This document shows positions 7,685 to 15,934 of a stretch of DNA of 64,000 bases, piece by piece. The translations under genes and the position numbers were made by a program. Below the pieces are notes generated by a model. It did not search any database, had not been told where the DNA came from, and was given only the letters and a program-made list of their open reading frames with translations. Each line of letters opens with the position of its first letter. Within the stretch, counting starts at the first letter, position 1. The stretch lies in the NCBI RefSeq assembly GCF_014641075.1, contig NZ_BMHP01000003.1, positions 1 to 64,000 on the forward strand, given 5' to 3'. Origin of the DNA: Paenibacillus nasutitermitis. Its GTDB lineage: Bacteria; Bacillota; Bacilli; Paenibacillales; Paenibacillaceae.

Positions 7685-10225
7685 CTAGAACGAATACCGC
7701 CACAATTGCGTATCATTGTGCTTGAAGTACAAATTGCCAGCATCGTCTGCCGCTAACATGTCGGCTCCGTCCGACCGGATGATCTGGACCGACATATCGG
7801 ACTTTTGGATTTTGAACAAATATTTGTTGCCGATCGTGCCGTATACCGAGTTCGGGTCCTTCTCGACCGTGACAAGATCGGCATCCCGATAGTTCCCTTC
7901 CGGCAGCTTCACATCCGGGAATTTCTCTGCAAAATAGTCGAATGTCCGTGTATCCGGATTGAATATGAACAGATACCCTTCCGCGAAGCCCCAAATTTTT
8001 CCGTCGATCGTCTTGAGCTCCGTAATCGCTGTCAGCTTCCTCCCGCCTGTGATTTCTGGCAGGCTGTATTCATTCGTCTTTGTCTGCTCGATGGGGTCAT
8101 AGACGAACAGCTTCGCTTCGGTCTGCGAAGGCGTGCTCGAGTATCCTCCACGGATCGTGGAACCTCCGTATAAGAGGCCGTTATGGTAGGCCAGCGCGAT
8201 AATGCTCTGATCCGTCACGATATCTTTATGCACAGCAGCCGTACCAGTTGTGTAATCATAGACGGACAAGGCACCTGGCCGCGCTCCGGTCGTTCCGGCC
8301 GTGCCCATGAATACCCGGTTATCCCCGTAGGCCAGCGCCTTTGGACGATCCTGCTGGAACACACTCGTGTTGATCAGCAGCTTCGGATTGACACCCATGC
8401 TCCACGGTAGTTCCGGATCATATTCGTACAGAAGCCCTCCAGGGTAAGCACCCAGATACAGCTTCCCATTCTCCGACTCGATCTTGTCGACCTGCGATAT
8501 CGGCGCATAGATGAATTCGGGCTGACTGTCGTCCGCATCTCCACCAAACGGATGATATTTGCCTAACCCGCCGTACAAGTAGGCACTCGTATATATGTTG
8601 CCGTCTGGACCCGCTCCGATGCTGTTAATGGCTCCTGCAATCCGAGGTGATCCTTCGACCCGGGACACGCGGAACATCCCATTCTGCGGGTTGTACTTAA
8701 TGATATTCGTCTCGTAGTTTCCGTCCGTGAGACCAACGAGCGTTTCGCCCGGATAATTCGCCTGATCCTTCAGCGTTACCCAACCGTAACGCTGGATTCG
8801 CCCCGGAATCGCCAAGTCAAGATCCGTCAATTGTTTGGTCGCTATATCGTAGCGGGTCAGATTGCTCGACACCGTCATGTATACGCTTCCGTTATGTGCC
8901 GGCGATACGCGTGGAGCCGCACTGGTCGTCGACATCTCTTCCGTAGACGTAACGGTGCCGTCTGGCGCAACGTCAACTCGAAGAGCCATCAAATAGCCAC
9001 CAATCGCGACGAACACACGGTCTCCGGTGTAATCGACCGTTCCGGCCAAGGTGATGGATTTGTATTTGGCGGGCAGGATGTCATCCGTCTTCCCGGTGTT
9101 ATGATCGTAACGAACGATGGAAGCATTATTGCCCATGGCCAAATAGGAGACGTTGCGTCCATTATCGTGAGCGAGCGCCCTCAAATATTTGTAAGCCGGA
9201 TTGTAGAACGGCATGCTGCCGATCTGGGTTGCGCCATTGACCGGATCATATTCGAAGAAGCCCGCTTTGCCATAGGATCCACCATATACCTTGCCGTCCG
9301 TGCCTGCCGCCAGATCGAACACATACGATTCGCCCGGCAGAGGCGCCCCTAAATCCGTAATCGCCGAATCTCCGGCAGTGTATTTGTACAGCCTTCCGTT
9401 CGGATATGTGCCGAGGTAAATCGTTCCGTCCGATGCGGTCGTTGCCGCCCACGCGCCCGTCGGATTGACACTGGCGCTCGGCAACGTGGCAACGTTCGTC
9501 ACTTTCTCGGTATCCGCATCTATCACCTGCATAATCGGTCGATCGTTGGCATTGCCTGTAATAACGGAGTAAATCTGGTTCTGATTCGCACCGATTCCGA
9601 AGGTGGCACCGAGCGGAGAGGCGCTTCCAACCTGCACGCCGAGATTCGTAAAGTCCTTCGTAAATCGGATATGGTCCCAATACGACGTCCCTTCATTCGA
9701 TTTACTGGAATAAAGATACACGGTCGCATGTGTGGTGCCCGCTGGCGCCGTCATGCCCACTTGAATGGTCTTCCACGCCATGGATGCCCCCGCTTGGGTA
9801 GATGATTCGCCTAGCAACTGACCGTTTCCTCCGTAGAACCGGAAGAAAAGTTCGGCCTTCCCGCTCTCTACCAGCACATCGGCGAAGGCGACATAAGAAG
9901 TGCCAGCTTCGGCATTCAGCTTGCTGCTTTCCAGGCCGAATGCCCGGGATTTTTTGGCGTCGTGAATGCGGACGCTATGGCTGCCCTCACTCGCTTTATT
10001 CCCGGAGACCTCAATGACGCTCCCCTTCTCATCCTGGTCATTGCCGTTGTCTTTATCTTTGAACGGTGTCCAGCCCGTCAGACCCTGCTCAAATCCGAAG
10101 TTGATTACCTGGATATCGGCTGCCGAAGCACGATACACTATGCTGGTGCATGAGATTATGATAGCCAGCAGAGAAAGCGTCAATTTCATGAACATCTGTT
10201 TACCTTGAAAATCTCTTCCACTCAT
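7685..10225 (-). CDS. Large secreted protein: N-terminal carbohydrate-binding-like domain plus beta-propeller
   Basis: An 846-residue exported protein. The signal peptide is long, with core LTLSLLAIIISCTSIVYRASA and likely cleavage after ASA. Residues about 37-190 look like a CBM4/9-type jelly roll (FGFEQGLTGW, later TSYWDHIRFT). The rest is a propeller of repeated blades with phrases such as YLGTYPNGRLYKY, YGGSYGKAGFFEYDP and YLGAYPGGLLYEYDP. Such architecture occurs in polysaccharide lyases and glycan-binding proteins, but I see no diagnostic catalytic motif. ATG 10225 has AGGAGGAG 6 nt upstream. It is expressed alone from a promoter about 300 nt upstream, through a perfect palindromic operator. 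Function is inferred only as extracellular glycan handling. Confidence 0.75.
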   Translation of the reverse strand: MSGRDFQGKQMFMKLTLSLLAIIISCTSIVYRASAADIQVINFGFEQGLTGWTPFKDKDNGNDQDEKGSVIEVSGNKASEGSHSVRIHDAKKSRAFGLESSKLNAEAGTSYVAFADVLVESGKAELFFRFYGGNGQLLGESSTQAGASMAWKTIQVGMTAPAGTTHATVYLYSSKSNEGTSYWDHIRFTKDFTNLGVQVGSASPLGATFGIGANQNQIYSVITGNANDRPIMQVIDADTEKVTNVATLPSASVNPTGAWAATTASDGTIYLGTYPNGRLYKYTAGDSAITDLGAPLPGESYVFDLAAGTDGKVYGGSYGKAGFFEYDPVNGATQIGSMPFYNPAYKYLRALAHDNGRNVSYLAMGNNASIVRYDHNTGKTDDILPAKYKSITLAGTVDYTGDRVFVAIGGYLMALRVDVAPDGTVTSTEEMSTTSAAPRVSPAHNGSVYMTVSSNLTRYDIATKQLTDLDLAIPGRIQRYGWVTLKDQANYPGETLVGLTDGNYETNIIKYNPQNGMFRVSRVEGSPRIAGAINSIGAGPDGNIYTSAYLYGGLGKYHPFGGDADDSQPEFIYAPISQVDKIESENGKLYLGAYPGGLLYEYDPELPWSMGVNPKLLINTSVFQQDRPKALAYGDNRVFMGTAGTTGARPGALSVYDYTTGTAAVHKDIVTDQSIIALAYHNGLLYGGSTIRGGYSSTPSQTEAKLFVYDPIEQTKTNEYSLPEITGGRKLTAITELKTIDGKIWGFAEGYLFIFNPDTRTFDYFAEKFPDVKLPEGNYRDADLVTVEKDPNSVYGTIGNKYLFKIQKSDMSVQIIRSDGADMLAADDAGNLYFKHNDTQLWRYSF

Positions 10226-10525
10226 CTGGAACTCCTCCTGCCCTAATTAAAATAGATCACCGTAACTGCATGCCGTTTTTCTTGAATAAACGATAACTGA
10301 GGTAGAGCTTAATGCACGATCGAGAAAATGGTTCTCCATCCGGGTTCTCGACGACTTTCATCCACAGCGGTCAAGACAAGGACTGCGGCTGGTTTTAAAC
10401 AATCATACACCTCCGATTTCATATATTACTGCTTCACCCGTAATTCTCATCTAAGCTGCGAGAATCCGAAAACACCTCCTCTTGTTATGTCCCACTGGTA
10501 CGATACTGGTATCGTACCGGTACTA
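10226..10525 (-). promoter_or_regulatory. Long 5' leader of the propeller gene
   Basis: The predicted start near 10525 leaves a leader of about 300 nt. It contains the operator palindrome, two internal Shine-Dalgarno-like motifs (around 10473-10481 and 10408-10414) and only very short ORFs. I recognise no riboswitch class. Confidence 0.4.
10497..10518. promoter_or_regulatory. Perfect palindromic operator
   Basis: GGTACGATAC and GTATCGTACC form a perfect 10+2+10 inverted repeat lying about +7 to +28 from the predicted start of the propeller gene, a roadblock position for a repressor. The ACTGGT/ACCGGT flanks resemble GntR-type half sites, but the spacing differs from the dre sites at 32.3 and 33.1 kb. 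The cognate regulator is not identified. Confidence 0.65.
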
Positions 10526-10531
10526 TAATGA

Positions 10532-10560
10532 ATCTTACCAACATCGCATAGACCAGTCAA
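10532..10560 (-). promoter_or_regulatory. Promoter of the propeller gene
   Basis: Minus-strand TTGACT and TAAGAT with 17-nt spacing, identical in hexamers and spacing to the promoters at 3285-3313 and 61702-61730. Confidence 0.7.
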
Positions 10561-10644
10561 TACAAAATAAACCAAAGACCTGAGTTCGTTCAATCCGTAT
10601 TTTCGTTGTGAAGGAACATGCACGTTTCTTGCATCAGCAATAAA

Positions 10645-10688
10645 AATAGAAGCAAAGCATAGGCTTCCACCTGTACTTTGCTTCTATT
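10645..10688 (-). terminator. Rho-independent terminator after the dioxygenase gene
   Basis: A perfect 13-bp stem (AATAGAAGCAAAG and its complement) is followed on the minus strand by a T-rich run. It begins 8 nt beyond the stop codon at 10696. Confidence 0.8.
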
Positions 10689-10695
10689 GATCATC

Positions 10696-11583
10696 TTATA
10701 CCCGGTGCAGCGAACCTTCTGCTCGGCGGTTGCGGGCCTCCTGCCAAAGCCTGCGCCACTCATCCACATCCGTGAGCAACTGCTCCGGCTGCTTGGTGCT
10801 TCTTACCGCAAAAGACGGGTGTATGGAACGTCCGGATGGTGCGCCCAGCTTATGATAACGCAGGTCAAGCGACCAGCGAACAATATCCGAGGTATTGGTC
10901 GTTCCGCGGTGAGGCGTATATTTGTTCATAATGACGATGCTGCCTTTGCGGCATTCGGCCAAAATCGGCTGTACATGGGGCAGCTGCTCGGGGACGATGG
11001 TTGTTCCGCCTTCCGAGCGATGCTTCAAATATCCGAGCTTGGACACTTCAGGCATCACTTCCATGCATCCTGTTTCTGCGGTGGCATTAACGAGCGGCAG
11101 CCAGAAGGTAATAATTTCCGAAGCTTCGGAGTCTGCGGACGTTACGGCATTGTCCTGATGCCAAGGTACATTTTGGAAATAATCGGGCTTATCGTCCTTT
11201 CCCGGCTTCCAAGGCAGCTTGGCCCGCAAATGCTGAATCGGGTTGCAGCTCAGCTCGCTGCCAAGCAAGCACTCCACAACATCAAGCAAATGATCGTTGG
11301 CAAGAAAGCGGAATACCGCTTCGCCTAAATAATCGTTGATATCGAAGCCTTTTCCAATTTCGGGGCACTGCGCATACAATCGTGCAAACCGCCGTTCGAA
11401 AGACTCGTCCTCATGCAGGTCGCTAATCTTCCCCTCGGCATACAGGGCTCTTGCCCTCCTGTCGATCTCGCGCTCCAGCTCATTGATAACAGGCTGCAGA
11501 TCTTCCTCCGTCAATACGTCCTCGGCGATCAGATATCCTTCAGTCTGGTAATGAATAATCTGCTCAATCGTCAGTCCCTTCAT
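10696..11583 (-). CDS. Phytanoyl-CoA dioxygenase (PhyH) family Fe(II)/2-oxoglutarate oxygenase
   Basis: A 295-residue cytoplasmic non-haem iron oxygenase. The 2-His-1-carboxylate site is visible as WHQDN (HxD) and the distal TPHRGT. The Arg in IVRWSLDLRY is placed to hold 2-oxoglutarate. The family hydroxylates small or lipid-like substrates with O2 and 2-oxoglutarate; the substrate here cannot be read from the sequence. AAGGGGAG precedes the ATG. The gene lies 95 nt downstream of an AraC regulator on the same strand, an arrangement that suggests the regulator controls it. Confidence 0.88.
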   Translation of the reverse strand: MKGLTIEQIIHYQTEGYLIAEDVLTEEDLQPVINELEREIDRRARALYAEGKISDLHEDESFERRFARLYAQCPEIGKGFDINDYLGEAVFRFLANDHLLDVVECLLGSELSCNPIQHLRAKLPWKPGKDDKPDYFQNVPWHQDNAVTSADSEASEIITFWLPLVNATAETGCMEVMPEVSKLGYLKHRSEGGTTIVPEQLPHVQPILAECRKGSIVIMNKYTPHRGTTNTSDIVRWSLDLRYHKLGAPSGRSIHPSFAVRSTKQPEQLLTDVDEWRRLWQEARNRRAEGSLHRV

Positions 11584-11678
11584 TCCTTTTCTCCCCTTCT
11601 CATGAAAGATGCGGTTATAATGGCATCATAACAAGCAAAGAGAGTACGTTGAAGGTATAATCCACTCGTATATGCGGA

Positions 11679-12542
11679 CTATATTATCCTGTAATGAGTC
11701 GGAGACCGCCCGTTCTGCTGACGAAACACCCGGGCAAAATAGGAGGCGTCCTCGTAGCCCAGCATCTCGGCAATCGCATACACCGGCAAATCCGTATAGA
11801 GCAGCAGCTTTTCGGCTTCCGCCATTCGCAACCGCTGCAAATAACCCATAGGCGATTCTCCGGTATGTTCTTTGAACACCCGGCAAAGATAATTAGGCGT
11901 CCAATGAGCCAGATGGGACAGCTCTTCCAGGGTCACGTGATTTTTCAAATGGGCCTTCATGTATTGCTTTAATACCCGTACGGTATCGGCTGAAGGCCTT
12001 GTGCCTCCCGTGTCGAGTCTGGCAATCCGCCAAAGGGACTCCTCCGTCCGCAGCATGAGCTCCATGACCATCAATGACAAATGCTCGGGCGTCACATAGC
12101 TCATCGATGGCTCCAATAGCCGCTGAAAACCCTCCAGCAGAAAAGGCTGCATGACCGGCGGCACCGGAATCGGGCCTTTTCTCATGAATTCCGGCAGCTC
12201 CGCCCCCCGTTTCTCGCGAGCCCAGTCAAAAAAATTGGCGCAGAAGGGCTGTTTCTGATCATCAAGAACAAGAAATGTGCATTCCAGATTGCAGAGGGGG
12301 CTGTTTTCTTCTCCTTGAAATTCATGCCATTCATTAGGATTGATGATATAAAGCAGCCCCGGTTCAGCCTTGCTTGGCCGGTCGTCTATCGTGAAGCGTC
12401 CCGTCCCCTCCGTTATATACATCAGATGGAAGACGGGATGCCGGTGGCGTTTGGTGATCTGGCCTGCCCGGTTCATTTGTTTATCCGTCGTAATATGCTC
12501 AACGCGCAGATTTTTGTCATTCATGAGGATACGCATGCTCAT
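11679..12542 (-). CDS. AraC family transcriptional regulator (partner of PhyH gene)
   Basis: About 287 residues. The N-terminal cupin sensor has RHRHPVFHLMYITEG, with PGLLYIINPNEWHEF as the second cupin motif. The C-terminal AraC domain has LEELSHLAHWTPNYLCRVFKEHTGESP and LGYEDASYFARVFRQQNGRSP. I chose ATG 12542 because GGAGG lies 9 nt upstream; the TTG at 12551 overlaps that site. The cupin suggests a small sugar or related ligand. It is probably cotranscribed with, or directly regulates, the dioxygenase gene downstream. Confidence 0.88.
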   Translation of the reverse strand: MSMRILMNDKNLRVEHITTDKQMNRAGQITKRHRHPVFHLMYITEGTGRFTIDDRPSKAEPGLLYIINPNEWHEFQGEENSPLCNLECTFLVLDDQKQPFCANFFDWAREKRGAELPEFMRKGPIPVPPVMQPFLLEGFQRLLEPSMSYVTPEHLSLMVMELMLRTEESLWRIARLDTGGTRPSADTVRVLKQYMKAHLKNHVTLEELSHLAHWTPNYLCRVFKEHTGESPMGYLQRLRMAEAEKLLLYTDLPVYAIAEMLGYEDASYFARVFRQQNGRSPTHYRII

Positions 12543-12569
12543 TCGTTGCAACCTCCACTATTGAATGAA

Positions 12570-12926
12570 TCAGGGCCAGACGGTTTTGTTCGCTCCCGAT
12601 CCGCCCGCCTGCAGCTGGACTTCCCTGATTTCGCCGAAGCTATTCGGAACGGAAATATCAATACTTCCCCGACTTTTGGATGGAGGGAAGATGCCTCCCT
12701 TAATTTGAAGATAGAGAATTTGATGATCATACTCCAGCTTGTAACCCTTGTACTGGCTCACAGCATCCATAAAATCTCCCTTAAAGGTGAAATCTTTTTC
12801 AGTGACGGTGATTTCACGGACATGGATGTTGTCCGGATTCATAATTTTGGACCTGGATATATAAGCGCCGCCGCCAATGACAATGAGCAGCAGCAGAATC
12901 GCACCTATGAGCATATATTTTTTCAT
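12570..12926 (-). CDS. Small membrane-anchored protein of unknown function
   Basis: About 118 residues. The N-terminus is KKYMLIGAILLLLIVIGGGAYIS, a single membrane anchor or signal sequence. The extracytoplasmic part has alternating beta-like stretches and no recognisable motif. The second of two adjacent ATGs is preferred because GGAGG sits 5 nt before it. It lies between the phosphatase gene and the AraC gene with short gaps. No family recognised. Confidence 0.6.
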   Translation of the reverse strand: MKKYMLIGAILLLLIVIGGGAYISRSKIMNPDNIHVREITVTEKDFTFKGDFMDAVSQYKGYKLEYDHQILYLQIKGGIFPPSKSRGSIDISVPNSFGEIREVQLQAGGSGANKTVWP

Positions 12927-13065
12927 CATGACCTCCACCAGCCCCAGCAGGAGCTCTTCACCCCTACTCTAGCATAATCCGGCAGGGTAATAAACTATCC
13001 CCGAAAGAGCCTTATCCACACCGCTTCTACCAAGAGTATTTTGCCGGCTATCCGGGTCCGACCGT

Positions 13066-14304
13066 TCAATGTGTGATTTCAAAAGTATCCAGCAGCGACC
13101 CTTCCACATCATAGGCTTCATAGACCAGCTTATCCCCGTCAATGGAAATGCCCGCAAACATTTGCTTCCCGTTCTGAAAATGAACCTTGTGATACAGCTG
13201 GTCTTCCTTCTTCTCGTTGAATTTGCCACCAGCCGCGTTGGGTACAATGTATACGGTCCCTTCCCGGTTCTGCACCGGCGTCTCGCCATCCCCAATAACC
13301 TTGCCACTTCGAAGCGGGTAGCTCCTGGCATATTCATGGTTATGTCCCTGAAGGACGAGGTCCACCTTGAACTCATCAAACAGCTCCACCCAATCCCCGA
13401 TCTTGTCATTGCTGTTTCCTCCGTACGGACCGCGATGCAAAGCAATGATTTTCCACGGTTTATCCGTATCTTCGAGCTGTTTGCGCAGCCATTTGGTCTG
13501 TTCCTTCTTGTTGGATTCCGTATTCAGCATGATGATTCGGGCCTGACCGTAATCAAAGGCGTTGGTCGTACCCGGAATCGACTTCTCCGCGCCATTGTCA
13601 GGCAAATTGAAATGCGAGACAAACACATCGGCTTTTTTGTCCACCTCGTCATGATTGCCGGTAACCGGCATTAAGGGAATGCCTGAAGTCCACGGCTGCG
13701 CCTGACTCATAAAATCCGTCCACCCTTGTTCATTCTCCGGATCTTCTGTGAGATCCCCGTTATGCACGATGAAGCTGGCGTTCGGGAACTTCCTGAAAGC
13801 TTGAACCAATGTCTGTCCCCACAGCTCGAAATCGGTGGTGGACGCTCCTTGCGAATCCGCTACATCAATGAAAGTGAATGCGGACACGTTGACCGCTTCC
13901 GTAGCAAATTGCGAAGGATCGCTCCATCCATCCTCATCCCCGCTACCGAGCCGATAGGCATATACCGTTCCCGGCTCAAGGTCTACCGCTTCGGCTTTAT
14001 TTACCCCGCGAACGCGGTTTCCTCCAATTTCGATTGAAGCCGCTATGCCCGTCACCGTTATGACATCGTTTCCGTTAAACCCGGTAGGGCTGCCACCCTT
14101 GATGAGCTGGACCAGCGCATTTTTCTGAGGTTTGTCGGTATACCAGGTGAATGCCCGGCTGGTGCGGGGGTCGCTCTTGAAGGTGGTCACTATATCCCGG
14201 GGAACAGCTGCTTGTCCTGCCTTGATCCGCTCCAGGGCGAATAAGACCGCAATGACTACTACACCTATAATCACAATCACAATAAGTTCTCTGCTGTATC
14301 TCAA
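13066..14304 (-). CDS. Membrane-anchored purple acid phosphatase-like metallophosphoesterase
   Basis: A 412-residue protein with one N-terminal transmembrane helix (VIVIIGVVVIAVLFAL), so the enzyme faces outward. A fibronectin-like N-terminal domain (about 35-140) precedes the calcineurin-type domain. Metal ligands are IDVADSQG, HNGDLTED, TGNHDE, ALHRGPYGG and QGHNHEYA, matching purple acid phosphatases. Expected role is release of phosphate from extracellular phosphomonoesters. It starts at TTG 14304, with AGAGAGGA upstream. It is divergent from the polyphosphate polymerase gene, with two PhoP-box-like repeats between them, so phosphate control is plausible. Confidence 0.85.
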   Translation of the reverse strand: MRYSRELIVIVIIGVVVIAVLFALERIKAGQAAVPRDIVTTFKSDPRTSRAFTWYTDKPQKNALVQLIKGGSPTGFNGNDVITVTGIAASIEIGGNRVRGVNKAEAVDLEPGTVYAYRLGSGDEDGWSDPSQFATEAVNVSAFTFIDVADSQGASTTDFELWGQTLVQAFRKFPNASFIVHNGDLTEDPENEQGWTDFMSQAQPWTSGIPLMPVTGNHDEVDKKADVFVSHFNLPDNGAEKSIPGTTNAFDYGQARIIMLNTESNKKEQTKWLRKQLEDTDKPWKIIALHRGPYGGNSNDKIGDWVELFDEFKVDLVLQGHNHEYARSYPLRSGKVIGDGETPVQNREGTVYIVPNAAGGKFNEKKEDQLYHKVHFQNGKQMFAGISIDGDKLVYEAYDVEGSLLDTFEITH

Positions 14305-14409
14305 CTTTTTTTTCCTCTCTGGTCGCTTGTCATCCTAGCCTTTCTTACATTCAGCAATCTTTCAGCCAGCCTTAAGTAAGGAATCAGGTAACGTGATTAC
14401 AATAAGAAT

Positions 14410-14426
14410 TGTTAAGGGAATGTAAA
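14410..14426 (-). promoter_or_regulatory. PhoP-box-like direct repeat
   Basis: On the minus strand TTTACA and TTAACA are separated by 5 nt, the 11-bp period of Bacillus PhoP boxes (TTNACA). Only two good copies are present where four are usual, so this is tentative. It lies between an outward phosphatase gene and a polyphosphate polymerase gene. Confidence 0.4.
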
Positions 14427-14489
14427 CGCGGCACCGGTAATCATTAGCGTAACATACAAGCAAGCCTACAGGGAAAAGGGGTGAAGACC

Positions 14490-15203
14490 ATGCAAAAAAT
14501 GCTTAATTACCGTAATGAAATGAAATTCTTTGTCAATTTCCATCAATATTACATTATTCGCCAGCGTCTGCGGACGATTATGGGACAGGACGAGCATGCA
14601 GGCGCAGACGGGGAATATCATATCCGCAGTTTATACTTTGATGATGTGAATAACAAGGCGCTGCATGAGAAGCTTGGGGGTGTCCGGGACCGGCTCAAAT
14701 ACCGGATCCGCATCTATAACGGCCAGGACGACGTGATCCATTTTGAGAAAAAAATTAAATTCAACGAATCTATCGCAAAACTGAAGGAACCGCTCACAAG
14801 AGCTATGTATAACGCCGTGCTGGCCGGCCGGTACGAGGTCCTGAAGGTGCAGGAGAAACCGCTGCTAATGGAGATCTATCATGAAATGACCCATAAGCTG
14901 CTCCGTCCCAAGGTTATTGTCGACTATGTGAGGGAGCCTTATGTCAGCCCAAACGGGAACGTCCGCATTACCTTCGACAAGGAGCTTCGTACAGGCCTGC
15001 ACGGAATTGATATTTTCGACCAGGAGCTGCGTCCGGTCCGGGCGATCGATGAGAACATGATGATTATGGAGGTCAAATACGACGAGTATCTCCCCTCCGC
15101 GATCAAAATCGCCCTGCAGTTGGAAGGTCTGGTCCGGCAGTCCGCATCAAAGTATGTGATTTGCCGCAAATTTCTGAAATACAACACCTGGGAGGATCAA
15201 TAA
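14490..15203 (+). CDS. VTC-domain polyphosphate polymerase
   Basis: About 237 residues forming one VTC domain, the tunnel-shaped catalytic domain that makes inorganic polyphosphate from NTPs. Basic and acidic signature residues are visible: YRNEMKFFV near the start, YHIRSLYFDD, LKYRIRIYN, HFEKKIKFNE and IMEVKYDEYLP. I chose ATG 14490, which has GGGGTGA 5 nt upstream; the GTG at 14481 lies within that site. It heads the conserved trio VTC-DUF4956-CotH with a 1-nt gap to the next gene. In bacteria this trio is widespread, but the role of the partners is poorly defined. Confidence 0.88.
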   Translation: MQKMLNYRNEMKFFVNFHQYYIIRQRLRTIMGQDEHAGADGEYHIRSLYFDDVNNKALHEKLGGVRDRLKYRIRIYNGQDDVIHFEKKIKFNESIAKLKEPLTRAMYNAVLAGRYEVLKVQEKPLLMEIYHEMTHKLLRPKVIVDYVREPYVSPNGNVRITFDKELRTGLHGIDIFDQELRPVRAIDENMMIMEVKYDEYLPSAIKIALQLEGLVRQSASKYVICRKFLKYNTWEDQ

Positions 15204-15204
15204 T

Positions 15205-15915
15205 ATGGATACAACAACTGCTACAAATAACGAAACCGCGGCAACGTTCAGCGACATCATTAAAAATTCCGTCATCGACAATTTCACTTCGGGGGTAAGC
15301 ATCTCCAAGATGCTGATCACCCTCGGTGTCGCCTTCCTGATCGGCTTCTTCATCTATGTCCTTTATCGGCGGATATTCAGCGGTGTGCTGTATTCCAAAA
15401 GCTTCAATGTATCCCTTATTGGGATGACGATCATTACCGCGACTGTTATTCTCGCCATTAATTCCAATCTCGTACTCTCGCTTGGTATGGTCGGCGCACT
15501 CTCCATCGTCCGCTTTCGGACGCCGATCAAGGATCCAACTGACCTGATCTTTCTATTCTGGGCAGCGACCGCAGGTATAGTGACGGGTGCCGGATTCTTC
15601 AGCCTTGCCATTATCGGATCTGTCGTCATCGGTTTAATCCTGTTCTTCTTCATAAAAGGCGGTTCGGTAGAGAATCCATATCTGCTGGTTGTTAACTGCG
15701 ATGGTGAAATCAGCGAGAAGGAAATCCATACCGAAATCGGCAAATTCGTAAAAAGGTACAACGTTAAGCAAAAAACAGTGACTCGCGGCAATGTCGAGAT
15801 GACGCTGGAAATCCGCTTGAAAGATAATGAGGGCATGGTCGTAAATCGGATATCGGATGTTGCCGGTGTCAAGAATGCCGTGCTGATCAGCTACAGCGGT
15901 GATTATGTATCTTAA
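15205..15915 (+). CDS. DUF4956 family membrane protein
   Basis: A 236-residue protein with about four membrane helices (ITLGVAFLIGFFIYVLY, VSLIGMTIITATVILAI, MVGALSIVRFRTPIKDPTD, IGSVVIGLILFFFI) and a C-terminal cytoplasmic domain. GALSIVRFRTPIKDP is the strongest family signature. DUF4956 genes are typically fused or adjacent to VTC polyphosphate polymerases, so a role in moving or handling the polymer is a reasonable guess. GGGAGGA precedes the ATG. Translation is tightly coupled to the VTC gene. Confidence 0.85.
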   Translation: MDTTTATNNETAATFSDIIKNSVIDNFTSGVSISKMLITLGVAFLIGFFIYVLYRRIFSGVLYSKSFNVSLIGMTIITATVILAINSNLVLSLGMVGALSIVRFRTPIKDPTDLIFLFWAATAGIVTGAGFFSLAIIGSVVIGLILFFFIKGGSVENPYLLVVNCDGEISEKEIHTEIGKFVKRYNVKQKTVTRGNVEMTLEIRLKDNEGMVVNRISDVAGVKNAVLISYSGDYVS

Positions 15916-15934
15916 AGAACGGATGGTGAAGAAC

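Noticed and set aside
10240..10480. Two very short ORFs with Shine-Dalgarno motifs in the leader of the propeller gene, one ending in an ATGA overlap with the next
   Set aside because: Peptides of 14 and about 34 residues without repeated regulatory codons or family resemblance. Kept only as a note on the leader.
10497..10518. Palindrome considered as a third NagR dre site
   Set aside because: The ACTGGT/ACCGGT arms have a different spacing and the core lacks TATAGA/TCTAGA. More likely a different regulator.
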